Part shown: one piece after another, positions 18,721-28,748 of the stretch | Layout of the letters: the number at the start of each line of letters is the position of its first letter | How positions within the stretch are numbered: position 1 is the stretch's first letter | NCBI GenBank assembly: GCA_009929855.1 | Contig: RZZN01000001.1 | Span: 124,001-188,000 of the forward strand | Length of the DNA: 64,000 nt | Direction: 5' to 3' | Source of the DNA: Gammaproteobacteria bacterium | GTDB taxonomy: Bacteria; Pseudomonadota; Gammaproteobacteria; Chromatiales; Chromatiaceae | Program-made: the position numbers and the translations under genes | Notes under the pieces: model-generated | What the model saw: only the letters and a program-made list of their open reading frames with translations | Told to the model about the DNA's origin: nothing | Databases searched by the model: none

Positions 18721-18912
18721 ATGAATCAAATCAAGAAGACCCCCGAATATCGCATCTTCCAGAAGAAATCCGGCCGTTACGCGGTCCGCGCCAAGGGCCG
18801 TCAATGGCTGCACGGCGAGGAGAAGGAGAAGGTGCTGGTGCAAGAGGAGCTCATCACGCGCCTGCGCCCGAAGGCCGCCGCGCCCGCCGAGGAGAGCGCG
18901 CCCGCCGAGTGA
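18721..18912 (+). CDS. Small conserved-looking protein of unknown function
   Basis: 63 residues. Not recognised. The N-terminal 40 residues (MNQIKKTPEYRIFQKKSGRY) are basic, with the pattern RYAVRAKGRQWLHGEEK, and look like a compact folded unit. The last 20 residues are Ala/Pro/Glu-rich (AAAPAEESAPAE). No membrane segment or signal. ATG at 18721 with a weak GAGAG upstream (18708-18712). It stands alone between the HtrA-like gene and hrpB. The basic, aromatic N-terminal part might bind nucleic acid, but that is a guess. Confidence 0.65.
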   Translation: MNQIKKTPEYRIFQKKSGRYAVRAKGRQWLHGEEKEKVLVQEELITRLRPKAAAPAEESAPAE

Positions 18913-19023
18913 TGGCCGGGGCGCCTTGGCGAGTCACTCGCAGCGCGAGTGGACTCGCCAGCGCGCCGCCATCGTCGCCATGATCGGCCAGGTCACTCCA
19001 GTGGGGCCATCGACAGCGAGACC

Positions 19024-21540
19024 ATGAGCGCCATCTTGGACGACCTGCCGATCGCCGCAGTGCTGCCGCAGTTGCGCGAGGCCCTGCGAGTCGGCCATGC
19101 CATCCTGCAGGCACCAACCGGCTCGGGCAAATCGACCGGGATCCCGCTGGCCCTGCTCGCGGACGACTGGCTGGCCGAGCGTCGGATCCTGATCCTGCAG
19201 CCGCGCCGCGCCGCCGCGCGGATGATCGCGGCGCGCCTGGCCGCGCTGCTCGGCGAGTCGCTTGGCGAGCGGGTCGGCTACCAGATTCGCTTCGAGCACC
19301 GCGGCGGTCCAACGACCCGCATCGAGGTCCTGACCGAGGGCATCCTGACCCGGCGCATCCAGCGCGATCCGACCCTGGCCGGCGTCGGTCTCATCATCTT
19401 CGACGAATTCCACGAACGCAGTCTGGTCGCCGATCTCGGTCTGGCGCTCGCGCTCGATCTGGTCGCCGGGCTACGCCCCGATCTGCGTCTCCTGCTGATG
19501 TCAGCGACCATTGATCCGACCCCGTTGGTCGATCTATTGGACGGGGCGGCGATCGTCCGCGGCACGGGCCGCGCCCATCCAGTCAGGATCGAGCAGGCCG
19601 AGCGGGCGCCTGGACCCGACGCGGTCGCTGCGCTCGTCGCCGGTGTTCGCACGGCACTGGCGAGCGATCCGGGCGATCTACTGGCCTTCCTGCCCGGTGC
19701 CGGCGAGATCGAAGCGGCCGTGCGACGCCTTGCCGACTTGGATGCCGAGGGGATGCGCATCCTGCCCTTGCACGGCAGCCTGCCCAGCGATCGGCAGGCG
19801 GCGGCACTGGCGCCAAGCGATGGACGGACGCGCCGCGTCATCATCGCGACCGACATCGCCGAGACCAGTCTCACCATCCCGGGGATTCACATCGTGGTCG
19901 ACTCTGGACTGACCCGAAAACCCCGCTTCGATCCAGGCTCGGGACTGACCCGGCTGGTCACCGAGGCCTGCTCACGCGACTCGGCCGCGCAACGCGCCGG
20001 GCGTGCCGGTCGACTCGGTCCGGGCGTCTGCTGGCGACTCTGGACCCGCGCGCAAGAGGCGAGCCGTCCCGCGCGACGTCCCCCAGAGATCCTGCAAGCC
20101 GACCTTGCCGGGCTCGCGCTCGAGCTCAAGCTCTGGGGCGTGACGAGCCCGGATGAGCTGCGCTGGCTCGATCCACCACCGCCCGCGGCCTGGGCGCAGG
20201 CACTCGACCTGCTGCAGCGACTGGGTGCGTTGGATGCGCGCGGCATCATCACCCGGCTCGGTCGCCGCATGGCCGAGCTGCCAATCCATCCGCGCCTCGC
20301 GGCACTGCTGTTGGGTGCCGATCCGGCGGTGCGCGCGGATGCAGCCGATCTCTGCGCACTGCTCAGCGAGCGCGACCCCATGCGCGACCCGCCAGGCCAA
20401 CGCCGTCCGGCCGACCTCGACCCGCGGCTGCGGGCATTGCGCGATTGGCGCGCTGGGCGAGCCCAGCCGTGGATGGACGAGCCACGCCTCGCCGCGGTCG
20501 ATCGGGTCTCCCGGCAGCTGCGTCGACTGGTGCGCGACGCGCCCAGTGGAACGACCCGTGGCACCGCCGAGCTGCTCGCGCTCGCCTATCCGGAGCGCAT
20601 CGCGCGCCGGCGCGCCGCGGCCGACGAGCGCTATCTGTTGGCCAGTGGCTCCGGCGCGGTCCTGCCACGGGACGACGCGCTCGCGCTCCATCCCTATCTG
20701 GTGATCGCCAGACTCGATGGCGCGGTCATGGATGGGCGGATCCAGTTGGCCCTACCCATCGATGAGGCCGCACTGCGCGCGCACGCCGCCGAGTGTCTGC
20801 GGATCAGCCGCGAGCTGGCCTGGGATGAGTCGCGCGAGGCGGTCATCGCGCGGCGTGTCGAGCGCCTGGGATCCCTCGTCCTGAGCTCGCAACCGGTGCC
20901 CCTGGAGAGCGCGGACGATCCCACCAGCATCCTGTTGGAGGCGCTCGCCCCGCGCCTGGACACGGCACTCCACTGGAGCGAGCCGGCGCGTCAGCTGTGC
21001 GCGCGGATCGACCTCCTGCGCCGCCTGGAGCCAGACGGTGGCTGGCCCGACCTGTCAGCGCAGGCCCTGCGCGCCGAGCCTGCGCGGTGGCTTGGCCCCC
21101 ATCTCGCCGGGATGACACGCCTGGCCCAGGTGCGCGCGCTCGACCTGGCGGCCATCCTGACCGAGCAGCTCGATTGGCCCAGGCGCCAGCGCCTCGAGCA
21201 GGGCGCGCCCGTGGCCATCCAGACCCCCGCCGGCGCCATGCGTCGGATCGACTATTGCGCCGGCGCGACCCCTGTCCTGGCGGTCCAGCTGCAAGAGCTC
21301 TTCGGCTTAGCCGCGACACCCAGTGTCGGCTGGGGCCAGGTGCCGCTGATGCTCCACCTGCTGTCGCCGGCGCGCCGGCCTGTCCAGGTCACCCAGGATC
21401 TGGGCGGATTCTGGGCGCGCGCCTATCCAGAGGTGCGCAAGGAGCTGCGCGGACGTTATCCCAAGCATGCCTGGCCGGAGGATCCAACGCGCGCCACGCC
21501 GCTGCTGGGTGTCCCACGCCGCCCGCGTCCCGCCGGGTGA
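19024..21540 (+). CDS. hrpB: ATP-dependent DEAH-family helicase HrpB
   Basis: 838 residues from the ATG at 19024. Helicase motifs in order: I (APTGSGKSTGIP), Ia (QPRRAAARM), II (FDEFHERS), III (MSATI), V (ATDIAETSLTIPG) and VI (QRAGRAGRLGPG). The HrpB C-terminal domain follows, ending with the typical TQDLGGFWARAYPEVRKELRGRYPKH-like stretch. HrpB is a DExH helicase of unclear cellular role, widespread in Proteobacteria and not required for growth in E. coli. The reading starting at 18949 lacks homology before residue 26. No operon partner is obvious; rlmKL follows after 76 bp. Confidence 0.95.
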   Translation: MSAILDDLPIAAVLPQLREALRVGHAILQAPTGSGKSTGIPLALLADDWLAERRILILQPRRAAARMIAARLAALLGESLGERVGYQIRFEHRGGPTTRIEVLTEGILTRRIQRDPTLAGVGLIIFDEFHERSLVADLGLALALDLVAGLRPDLRLLLMSATIDPTPLVDLLDGAAIVRGTGRAHPVRIEQAERAPGPDAVAALVAGVRTALASDPGDLLAFLPGAGEIEAAVRRLADLDAEGMRILPLHGSLPSDRQAAALAPSDGRTRRVIIATDIAETSLTIPGIHIVVDSGLTRKPRFDPGSGLTRLVTEACSRDSAAQRAGRAGRLGPGVCWRLWTRAQEASRPARRPPEILQADLAGLALELKLWGVTSPDELRWLDPPPPAAWAQALDLLQRLGALDARGIITRLGRRMAELPIHPRLAALLLGADPAVRADAADLCALLSERDPMRDPPGQRRPADLDPRLRALRDWRAGRAQPWMDEPRLAAVDRVSRQLRRLVRDAPSGTTRGTAELLALAYPERIARRRAAADERYLLASGSGAVLPRDDALALHPYLVIARLDGAVMDGRIQLALPIDEAALRAHAAECLRISRELAWDESREAVIARRVERLGSLVLSSQPVPLESADDPTSILLEALAPRLDTALHWSEPARQLCARIDLLRRLEPDGGWPDLSAQALRAEPARWLGPHLAGMTRLAQVRALDLAAILTEQLDWPRRQRLEQGAPVAIQTPAGAMRRIDYCAGATPVLAVQLQELFGLAATPSVGWGQVPLMLHLLSPARRPVQVTQDLGGFWARAYPEVRKELRGRYPKHAWPEDPTRATPLLGVPRRPRPAG

Positions 21541-21616
21541 GCAGAGTGACCGCTCGGGATCAGTCCGCCGACCCGCGCTATACTGCGCGCCCGTCCCCAT
21601 CGCCGAGCGTGTCCGC

Positions 21617-23788
21617 ATGACCGATCAGCCCTTCTTCGTCGCCGCGCCCAAGCATCTCGGCAGCCTGCTGGCCGAGGAGCTCGCCCGGCTCGGTCTGCGC
21701 GAGGCGGTCGAGACCCGCGGCGGCGCCCGCTTCGTCGGCACCATCGCCGACGCCTATCGGGCGTGTCTCTGGTCGCGCGTCGCCAATCGCGTGCTGCTGC
21801 CGCTTGGGCGCTTCGCCGCCGACTCGCCGGATGCACTCTACGCGGGCGCCCGCGCGATCCACTGGGAGGATCATCTGTCACCCGATCGCACCTTCGCCGT
21901 GCAGGTCGACGGTGTGATGGCGGGTGTCAGACACACCCAATACGCCGCCGTGCGCGTCAAGGACGCGATCGCCGATCGCTTCGTCGAGCGTCTCGGCCGT
22001 CGCCCGAGCGTCGACACCCATGCCCCCGACCTGTCCGTGCACGTCTATGCCAACCAGGGCGAGGCGATCCTCAGCATCGATCTGTCAGGCGCCTCGCTGC
22101 ACCGCCGTGGCTACCGCCACACACTGAGCGCCGCGCCACTCAAGGAAAACCTGGCGGCCGCGCTGCTGCTGCGCGCGGACTGGCCGGCGATCGCCGCCGC
22201 GGGCGGGGCGCTGCTCGATCCCATGTGCGGCTCTGGCACCTTGATCATCGAGGGCGCCTTGATCGCCGCGGACATCGCCCCAGGTCTGCTGCGCGAGCGC
22301 TTCGGGTTCATGGGATGGCAAGGACACGATGAGCGTGCCTGGCGCGCGCTGCGTGCCGAGGCCGAGGAGCGGCGCGCGCGCGGACTGGAGCGACTCGGTT
22401 CACTGCGTGGCTACGACCAGGATCCAGGAGTCATCCGTCTGGCGCTGGAGGATCTGGCGCGTGCCGGGCTCGCCGGGCGCGCGCACTTCGAACGGCGCGA
22501 GTTGAGCGATTGCTGGCCCGGTCGCGCGGATGACCGCGGGCTGGTGATCGTCAACCCGCCCTATGGCGAGCGTCTCGGGGAGGCGGCCGAGCTGCCAGCC
22601 CTCTACGCGCGTCTGGGCTCGGTCCTTAAGGAACGCTTCCACGGCTGGCGTGCCGCGGTCTTCACCGCCAACCCGCAGCTGGGCAAGCAGCTCGGACTGC
22701 GCGCCCAGCGCATGCACTCGATCTACAACGGCCCGATCGCCTGTCGTCTGCTGCATTTCGACATCAGCGCGGATGCGATCATCAGCCACCGCCCGCGCGC
22801 CCTGCCTGCCGAGGCGCGCGATGAGGGCGCGCGCATGCTCGCCAACCGGCTGGCGAAGAACCTCAAGTCGCTCGCGCGCTGGCGGCGGGCGCGACAGATC
22901 GACTGCTTCAGGCTCTACGACGCCGATCTCCCCGAGTATGCGCTGGCCATCGATGTCTACGAGGGTGCGCAACGCTGGGTGCACGTCCAGGAATATGCCG
23001 CGCCCAAGACGGTCGATGCCGCGCGTGCGCGCCAGCGTCTGCGTGCCGCGCTCGGGGTCATCCCCGAGGTCTTGGAGGTCCCGCAGAGCCAGCTCTTCTA
23101 CAAGCTCAGGGCGCCGCAGAAAGGGCTGTCTCAATACGAGCGACTCGCCGAAACCCGGCGCTTTCACGAGGTCCAGGAGGGCGGGCATCGCTTCCTGGTC
23201 AACTTCGAGGACTATCTGGATACCGGTCTGTTCCTGGATCATCGCGAGATCCGCGGCCTGATCGGCACGCTGGCCGCGGGAAAGCGCTTCCTGAACCTGT
23301 TCGCCTACACCGGCAGCGCAACCGTCCATGCCATCAAGGGCGGCGCAACGAGCACGGTCACGCTCGACATGTCACGCACCTATCTGGACTGGACGGAGAG
23401 GAATCTCGCGCTCAATGGGATCAGTGTCGGGCGCGACCATGAACTGATTCAGGCCGACTGTCTCGCATGGCTGCAGCAGCGCGTCTGGCCGCGGCGCTTC
23501 GACCTCATCCTGCTGGATCCACCGAGCTTCTCGGCCTCGAAGCGGATGCGCGCCACACTCGACATCCAGCGCGATCATGTCGCCCTGATCCAGTCCACGG
23601 TCCGTCTGTTGGCGCCGGGCGGGGTGCTGATCTTCTCCAACAACCTGCGTCGCTTTCGCATGGACCATGCCGCCTTGGCGGAGCTTGCGCTGACCGATAT
23701 CAGCGCCGCGACCCTGCCCAAGGACTTCGCGCGCAACCCGCGGATTCATCAGTGTTGGCGCATTCAACCAGCGAATACATCCGTATGA
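21617..23788 (+). CDS. rlmKL: Bifunctional 23S rRNA methyltransferase RlmKL (m2G2445 and m7G2069)
   Basis: 723 residues from the ATG at 21617. It modifies two guanosines in domain V of 23S rRNA. The N-terminal part contains a THUMP region (about 45-160), then the RlmL methyltransferase with DPMCGSGT and the catalytic NPPYGERLGE. A linker leads to the RlmK domain with LNLFAYTGSATVHA (SAM motif) and LLDPPSFSASKRM. Length agrees with E. coli RlmKL (702). The fused form is typical of Gammaproteobacteria. An upstream start at 21467 would overlap hrpB and lacks homology. Confidence 0.96.
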   Translation: MTDQPFFVAAPKHLGSLLAEELARLGLREAVETRGGARFVGTIADAYRACLWSRVANRVLLPLGRFAADSPDALYAGARAIHWEDHLSPDRTFAVQVDGVMAGVRHTQYAAVRVKDAIADRFVERLGRRPSVDTHAPDLSVHVYANQGEAILSIDLSGASLHRRGYRHTLSAAPLKENLAAALLLRADWPAIAAAGGALLDPMCGSGTLIIEGALIAADIAPGLLRERFGFMGWQGHDERAWRALRAEAEERRARGLERLGSLRGYDQDPGVIRLALEDLARAGLAGRAHFERRELSDCWPGRADDRGLVIVNPPYGERLGEAAELPALYARLGSVLKERFHGWRAAVFTANPQLGKQLGLRAQRMHSIYNGPIACRLLHFDISADAIISHRPRALPAEARDEGARMLANRLAKNLKSLARWRRARQIDCFRLYDADLPEYALAIDVYEGAQRWVHVQEYAAPKTVDAARARQRLRAALGVIPEVLEVPQSQLFYKLRAPQKGLSQYERLAETRRFHEVQEGGHRFLVNFEDYLDTGLFLDHREIRGLIGTLAAGKRFLNLFAYTGSATVHAIKGGATSTVTLDMSRTYLDWTERNLALNGISVGRDHELIQADCLAWLQQRVWPRRFDLILLDPPSFSASKRMRATLDIQRDHVALIQSTVRLLAPGGVLIFSNNLRRFRMDHAALAELALTDISAATLPKDFARNPRIHQCWRIQPANTSV

Positions 23789-24023
23789 GCCCTGGCGTTG
23801 CGGCGCGCGGCACCCGACCGCGACGCACCCAGCCCGGATGGTCGGGTGCCGCTCGGCAGGTTGTGCGATGCGATCCAAGCCGTTATGGTTGCGCGCTGGA
23901 CTGGAGCGGTCCGCAACCCTGGCTCGCGCGCCTCACGCGCCGCCACCGGACCGTGACGACACGGCTTGCGCGCACGGGCTCGACCCGACCGCGCGCCAGC
24001 ACCACGAGGATGGCCGACACCCG

Positions 24024-24641
24024 ATGCTTGCAGTGAGACAGCTTGAATGTCGCCGTGGCGACCGCCTGCTCTTCAGCGGGCTCGATGTCGCGGTTCCAGC
24101 CGGGACACTGCTGCATGTGCGCGGCGCAAACGGCAGTGGCAAGACCACTCTGCTGCGCTGTCTGTGCGGTCTCTTCACCCCGGATTCCGGTGAGATCCAT
24201 TGGCGGGGCGAGTCGATCCGCGCGCTCGGCGGCGAGTACCGGCGTGACCTGCTCTATTTCGGCCATGCCAACGGGATCAAGGGCGATCTGACCGGGATCG
24301 AGAACCTGCGCGTGGCGGCAACCTTGGACGGCGACCGTCCAGATCCGGACGCGCTCTGGCAGGCGCTCGCGCGCAGCGGTCTGGCCGGGTTCGAGGATCT
24401 GCCGACCCGGATGCTCTCGCAGGGTCAGAAAAAACGGGTTGCTCTGACCCGTCTGGCCCTGAGTCGCGCCACCCTCTGGATCCTCGACGAGCCATTCACC
24501 GCGCTGGATGTCGCCGCGGTCGATCTGTTGCAATCATTGATTGCCGAGCACGTGGCCGCCGGCGGACTGGTGGTGCTCACCACCCATCAGGAGGTCGCCT
24601 TGACCAGCGGCCAGGTCGCGCGACTCCAACTCGGGGACTGA
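24024..24641 (+). CDS. ccmA: Haem exporter ATPase CcmA
   Basis: 205 residues from the ATG at 24024. ABC ATPase with Walker A GANGSGKTTLL, signature LSQGQKKRVALTRL, Walker B LWILDEPFTALD and the H-loop TTHQ. With CcmB and CcmC it works in system I cytochrome c maturation, where ATP use releases holo-CcmE from CcmC. It is the first gene of a nine-gene ccm operon. About 235 bp without a gene lie between rlmKL and this start; a reading from 23838 would extend it with unrelated Arg-rich sequence. Confidence 0.96.
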   Translation: MLAVRQLECRRGDRLLFSGLDVAVPAGTLLHVRGANGSGKTTLLRCLCGLFTPDSGEIHWRGESIRALGGEYRRDLLYFGHANGIKGDLTGIENLRVAATLDGDRPDPDALWQALARSGLAGFEDLPTRMLSQGQKKRVALTRLALSRATLWILDEPFTALDVAAVDLLQSLIAEHVAAGGLVVLTTHQEVALTSGQVARLQLGD

Positions 24642-24647
24642 ACCACC

Positions 24648-25319
24648 ATGACCGCCGTCTTCTGGTGTGTGCTCACGCGTGACCTGACCCTGGCGCTGCG
24701 TCGGCGCACGGATGTCCTGACCACGCTCTTCTTCTTCGTGATCGTCGTCAGTCTCTTCCCGCTGGGCGTTGGCACCGAGCGTGAAGTCCTGCGGAACCTC
24801 GGCCCGGGCGTGGTCTGGGTCGCAGCGCTGCTGGCCTCGATGCTCGCGCTGGAGCGTCTGTTCGCGGCCGACTACGAGGACGGGACGCTCGAGCAGATGA
24901 TGCTCAGCGCCCAGCCCTTGGCACTCCTGGTGCTGGCCAAGATCACCGCGCACTGGTTCTTGACCGGTCTCCCGCTGGTCTTGATCGCGCCACTGGTCGG
25001 CATGCAGTACCATCTCGCGGAGACGGCGATCTGGATCATGATGTTGGCGCTCCTGCTGGGCACCCCCGTGTTGAGCCTGATCGGGGCGATCGGCGCGGCC
25101 CTGACACTGGGGTTGCGCGGTGGCGGAATCCTCTTGTCCTTGTTGATCCTGCCACTCTACATCCCGATCCTGGTCTACGGCGCCGGGGCGATCGAGGTCA
25201 GCGGGATCGATTTGGCCGACACCCGCCCCTACCTGACCTTGCTGGGTGCCTTCCTGATCGCCGCCTTGACACTCGCGCCCCTGGCCGCGGCCGCGGCGCT
25301 GCGCATCTCCATCGAATAA
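24648..25319 (+). CDS. ccmB: Haem exporter permease CcmB
   Basis: 223 residues with six hydrophobic membrane segments, starting TAVFWCVLTRDLTLALRRRTD and carrying the CcmB pattern DYEDGTLEQMMLSAQPLALLVLAK. It forms the membrane part of the CcmAB complex in the inner membrane. Starts 6 bp after ccmA. Confidence 0.96.
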   Translation: MTAVFWCVLTRDLTLALRRRTDVLTTLFFFVIVVSLFPLGVGTEREVLRNLGPGVVWVAALLASMLALERLFAADYEDGTLEQMMLSAQPLALLVLAKITAHWFLTGLPLVLIAPLVGMQYHLAETAIWIMMLALLLGTPVLSLIGAIGAALTLGLRGGGILLSLLILPLYIPILVYGAGAIEVSGIDLADTRPYLTLLGAFLIAALTLAPLAAAAALRISIE

Positions 25320-25341
25320 CCTCGGAGCAGATGTCCCCAAC

Positions 25342-26100
25342 ATGGCTTTGAACTGGTTCAAATTCGCCGCCCCGGCGTCCTTCTACCCACTTGCCGGGCG
25401 TCTGATCCCGGTGTTCTGGGTCCTGACCGCCAGCACGCTCCTGATCGGGCTCTATTGGGGCTTCTTCCAGACACCCGATCAGCTCGGCGGCAGCAACCCT
25501 CAGAAAGACTACTATCGGATCATCTTCATCCATGTGCCCTCGGCCTGGATGTCCATGTGGCTCTACGTGGTGATGGCCATCTGGGCGGCGGTCGGACTGG
25601 TCTTCAAGACCCGACTCTCCTTCATGATGGCCAACGCGATCGCCCCAACTGGGGCCATCTTCACCTTCCTGGCACTCTGGACCGGAGCCTTCTGGGGACG
25701 GCCAAGCTGGGGCACCTACTGGGATTGGGATCCACGCCTGACCACCGAGCTCATCCTCTTCTTCATGTACATCGGCTACATCGCGCTGCACGCGGCGATC
25801 GATGACGTGCGCCGCGCCGATCGCGCGGCTGCGCTGCTCGCCATCGTGGGCTTGGTGATGGTGCCGCTCATCTTCTGGTCGGTGAACTGTCCTGATCCGA
25901 ATCAATGCGCGGCACTGCACCAACGCTCAGACTTGACCAAGATCGAGGGCAATATCCTCTTCTCCATGCTGATGATCACCTTCGCCTTCTGGATGTATTC
26001 ATTCGCCACGACGCTGATGCGTCTGCGCGGGAGCATCCTGCTGCGCGAGTCCGACAGCACCTGGGTCCAAGAGGTCGTGCGCCGGGAGGCTCGGCAATGA
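25342..26100 (+). CDS. ccmC: Haem-handling protein CcmC
   Basis: 252 residues with six membrane helices. The tryptophan-rich WWD motif appears as WGTYWDWDPRLTTELILFF, between two His-bearing loops (FIHVPSAWMSMW and the later SVNCPDPNQ loop). CcmC loads haem b onto CcmE at the periplasmic face. It is 22 bp after ccmB, and its stop overlaps the ccmD start. Confidence 0.97.
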   Translation: MALNWFKFAAPASFYPLAGRLIPVFWVLTASTLLIGLYWGFFQTPDQLGGSNPQKDYYRIIFIHVPSAWMSMWLYVVMAIWAAVGLVFKTRLSFMMANAIAPTGAIFTFLALWTGAFWGRPSWGTYWDWDPRLTTELILFFMYIGYIALHAAIDDVRRADRAAALLAIVGLVMVPLIFWSVNCPDPNQCAALHQRSDLTKIEGNILFSMLMITFAFWMYSFATTLMRLRGSILLRESDSTWVQEVVRREARQ

Positions 26101-26264
26101 TGGATTTTCTCTCGCAAGGCGGTTATGCCTTCTTCGTGTGGGGTGCCTACGGCATGACCCTGGTCCTACTGGTCGCCGAAATCCTGCAATTGCGATCACG
26201 ACGGCGAACCATTCTGGCTCGACTTGGTCGATTGATCCGGATGCGTGAATCTGGAGTGAGATGA
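26097..26264 (+). CDS. ccmD: Small haem exporter protein CcmD
   Basis: 55 residues. MMDFLSQGGYAFFVWGAYGM is typical of CcmD: one membrane helix (about 12-32) followed by a basic tail (RSRRRTILARLGRLIRM). CcmD helps release holo-CcmE from CcmC. The ATG at 26097 overlaps the ccmC stop; ATG 26100 is an equally possible start. Its TGA overlaps the ccmE start as ATGA. Confidence 0.92.
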   Translation: MMDFLSQGGYAFFVWGAYGMTLVLLVAEILQLRSRRRTILARLGRLIRMRESGVR

Positions 26265-26731
26265 TGAAAACAAGACAACAGCGTTTGATCTTCGTCGGTC
26301 TGGCCATCCTGGGTGTCGGCGCGGCCTCCGCGTTGGCCGTCAGCGCCCTCAACAGCAACATCTCCTATTTCTTCAGCCCGTCCCAGGTGCTCGCTGGCGA
26401 GGCCCCGGTGGATCGGGTGTTTCGGGTGGGCGGATTGGTGACACCCGGCACCATCCTGCGCCAGGAGGACGGTCTCACCGTCCATTTCGATGTCACCGAC
26501 AACGCCGGCACGGTGACCGTCGCCTACACCGGCATCCTGCCCGACCTGTTCAGCGAGGGACAGGGGGTGGTCACCCGCGGGCGACTGGAGCCGGGCGGGA
26601 TCTTCAAGGCCGAGGAGGTCCTCGCCAAGCATGACGAGGAATACATGCCACCCGAGGTCGCGAGCACGCTGCACACCGCGCATGCCAACGAGGTGGCCGA
26701 CACGGCCCACACCATCGAGGCCTCCAACTGA
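26261..26731 (+). CDS. ccmE: Haem chaperone CcmE
   Basis: 156 residues. One N-terminal membrane anchor (about 9-30), then a periplasmic OB-fold domain. The covalent haem ligand His124 and Tyr128 are in LAKHDEEYMPPEV, nearly the same as E. coli LAKHDENY. CcmE carries haem from CcmC to CcmF/H. Overlaps ccmD by 4 bp and ccmF by 1 bp. Confidence 0.97.
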   Translation: MMKTRQQRLIFVGLAILGVGAASALAVSALNSNISYFFSPSQVLAGEAPVDRVFRVGGLVTPGTILRQEDGLTVHFDVTDNAGTVTVAYTGILPDLFSEGQGVVTRGRLEPGGIFKAEEVLAKHDEEYMPPEVASTLHTAHANEVADTAHTIEASN

Positions 26732-28719
26732 TGGTCCCGGAGCTCGGTCACTTCGCACTCATCCTGGCACTGGTCATCGCGATGGCCCAGGCCAGTGTCC
26801 CGCTGCTGGGTAGCTTCGTGGGCAATCGGCGCTGGATGGACATGGCCCAGCCACTCGCCTGGGGTCATCTGACCTTCGTCACGATCGCCTTCATCACACT
26901 CTTGCAGTCCTTCCTGACCGACGATTTCTCGGTCATGTACGTCGCCACGCACTCCAATAGCCTGCTGCCGACGCTCTACAAGGTCTCTGCCGTCTGGGGG
27001 GGGCATGAGGGCTCGCTCCTGCTCTGGGCCCTGATGCTGGCCGGTTGGGGTGCCGCGGTCGCGAGTCTCAGCAAGAATCTGCCACGGCCGATGGTGGCGC
27101 GAGTGGTCGCGGTGCAGGGCCTGGTCGCGATCGGCTTCCTGCTGTTCATGATCCTGACCTCCAACCCATTCGATCGCATCTTCCCGGCCCCCCTGGAAGG
27201 GCGAGACCTCAATCCACTACTCCAGGATCCGGGACTGGCCATCCATCCGCCGATGCTCTACATGGGCTATGTCGGCTTCTCGGTCGCCTTCTCGTTCGCG
27301 ATCGCCGCGCTGATCGGCGGCAAGCTCGACGCGGCCTGGGCGCGCTGGTCGCGACCCTGGACGACCGCGGCCTGGGTCTTTCTCACCATCGGCATCGCGC
27401 TCGGCTCCTGGTGGGCCTACTACGAGTTGGGATGGGGCGGCTGGTGGTTCTGGGATCCGGTCGAGAATGCCTCGTTCATGCCATGGCTGGTCGGCACCGC
27501 ATTGATCCACTCGTTGGCAGTGACCGAGAAACGCGCGGCATTCAAGAGCTGGACCGTGCTGCTCGCGATCTCGGCCTTCTCGCTCTCGCTGCTCGGCACC
27601 TTCCTGGTGCGATCGGGCGTCTTGACCTCGGTGCATGCCTTCGCGACCGACCCGGAGCGCGGCACCTTCCTCTTGCTCTTCCTCCTCGTCGTCATCGGCG
27701 GCTCCTTGGCCCTCTATGCCTGGCGCGCGCCCAGTATCGCCGGCGGCGGACGCTTCGGGCTCCTCTCGCGCGAGAGTCTTCTCTTGGTGAACAACCTGCT
27801 CTTCGCCACACTCACGGTGCTGGTCCTCTTCGGCACGCTCGCCCCGCTGATCTACGAGGCGGCCGGCTGGGGCAAGATCTCGGTCGGCTTCCCTTGGTTC
27901 AACAAGATGTTCGTTGCGATCTCGCCCTTCCTGATCCTGGCCATGGGGATCGGGCCATCTACGCGATGGAAGCAGGATGAGCCCGCGCGGCTGCTGCGCT
28001 CGCTCTGGATCGCCTTCGCACTCGGCATCCTGGCCTTCATCACCGCACTCCTGCCGATCTTCGAGGACAGCGGATTCGACATGGGACTCGGTCTCGCCAT
28101 GGCGGTCTGGTTGGCCGCGACCCTGCTGCTGAATCTCGCCGAGCGTCTCAAGAACAAGGGCGGTCTGCGGGCACTCGCTGGCGATCTGAATCCGCGCACC
28201 CGCAGCTACTATGGAATGTGGATTGCCCATCTCGGCACCGCGGTCTTCATCGTCGGTGTCACCATGGTCTCGATCCATGGCTCCGAGAGCGATGTGCGCA
28301 TGTCGCCAGGCGATATCCACGAGGACTCGGGCTATCGCTACCAGTTCAATGGCGTGCAACGGGTGCAGGGGCCGAACTTCATGGCCGATCAGGGTCATTT
28401 CATCGTCTACAAGGGTGAGCGCCAGATCGCCGAGCTCCATCCCGAGAAGCGCTCCTACTTCTCGGGCGGGATGCCGATGACCGAGGCGGCGATCAATGCC
28501 GGGTTCCTGCGTGACATCTATGTCTCGCTCGGCGAGCCGGTCGGCACCCAGGGTGACTGGGCGCTGCGTGTCTATTACAAGCCCTTCGTGCGCTGGATCT
28601 GGCTCGGCACCATCCTGATGAGCATCGGTGGCATCCTGGCGATGACCGACCGACGCTATCGCTTGGCCCGGCACGCCGCGACGCTCCCGGAGGGGGTGGT
28701 TGGCGCACGCGCCGGCTGA
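26731..28719 (+). CDS. ccmF: Cytochrome c haem lyase subunit CcmF
   Basis: 662 residues with about 14-15 membrane helices. The WWD motif is GWGGWWFWDPVENASF. Other CcmF features are NSLLPTLYKVSAVWGGHEGSL-like residues near 75-95 and FLVRSGVLTSVHAFA. The periplasmic C-terminal domain starts near 520. It joins haem from CcmE to apocytochrome Cys residues together with CcmH/I. The ATG shares its A with the end of the ccmE stop codon. Confidence 0.97.
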   Translation: MVPELGHFALILALVIAMAQASVPLLGSFVGNRRWMDMAQPLAWGHLTFVTIAFITLLQSFLTDDFSVMYVATHSNSLLPTLYKVSAVWGGHEGSLLLWALMLAGWGAAVASLSKNLPRPMVARVVAVQGLVAIGFLLFMILTSNPFDRIFPAPLEGRDLNPLLQDPGLAIHPPMLYMGYVGFSVAFSFAIAALIGGKLDAAWARWSRPWTTAAWVFLTIGIALGSWWAYYELGWGGWWFWDPVENASFMPWLVGTALIHSLAVTEKRAAFKSWTVLLAISAFSLSLLGTFLVRSGVLTSVHAFATDPERGTFLLLFLLVVIGGSLALYAWRAPSIAGGGRFGLLSRESLLLVNNLLFATLTVLVLFGTLAPLIYEAAGWGKISVGFPWFNKMFVAISPFLILAMGIGPSTRWKQDEPARLLRSLWIAFALGILAFITALLPIFEDSGFDMGLGLAMAVWLAATLLLNLAERLKNKGGLRALAGDLNPRTRSYYGMWIAHLGTAVFIVGVTMVSIHGSESDVRMSPGDIHEDSGYRYQFNGVQRVQGPNFMADQGHFIVYKGERQIAELHPEKRSYFSGGMPMTEAAINAGFLRDIYVSLGEPVGTQGDWALRVYYKPFVRWIWLGTILMSIGGILAMTDRRYRLARHAATLPEGVVGARAG

Positions 28720-28748
28720 GACGCTCGCATCCAACATCCTTGAAACCA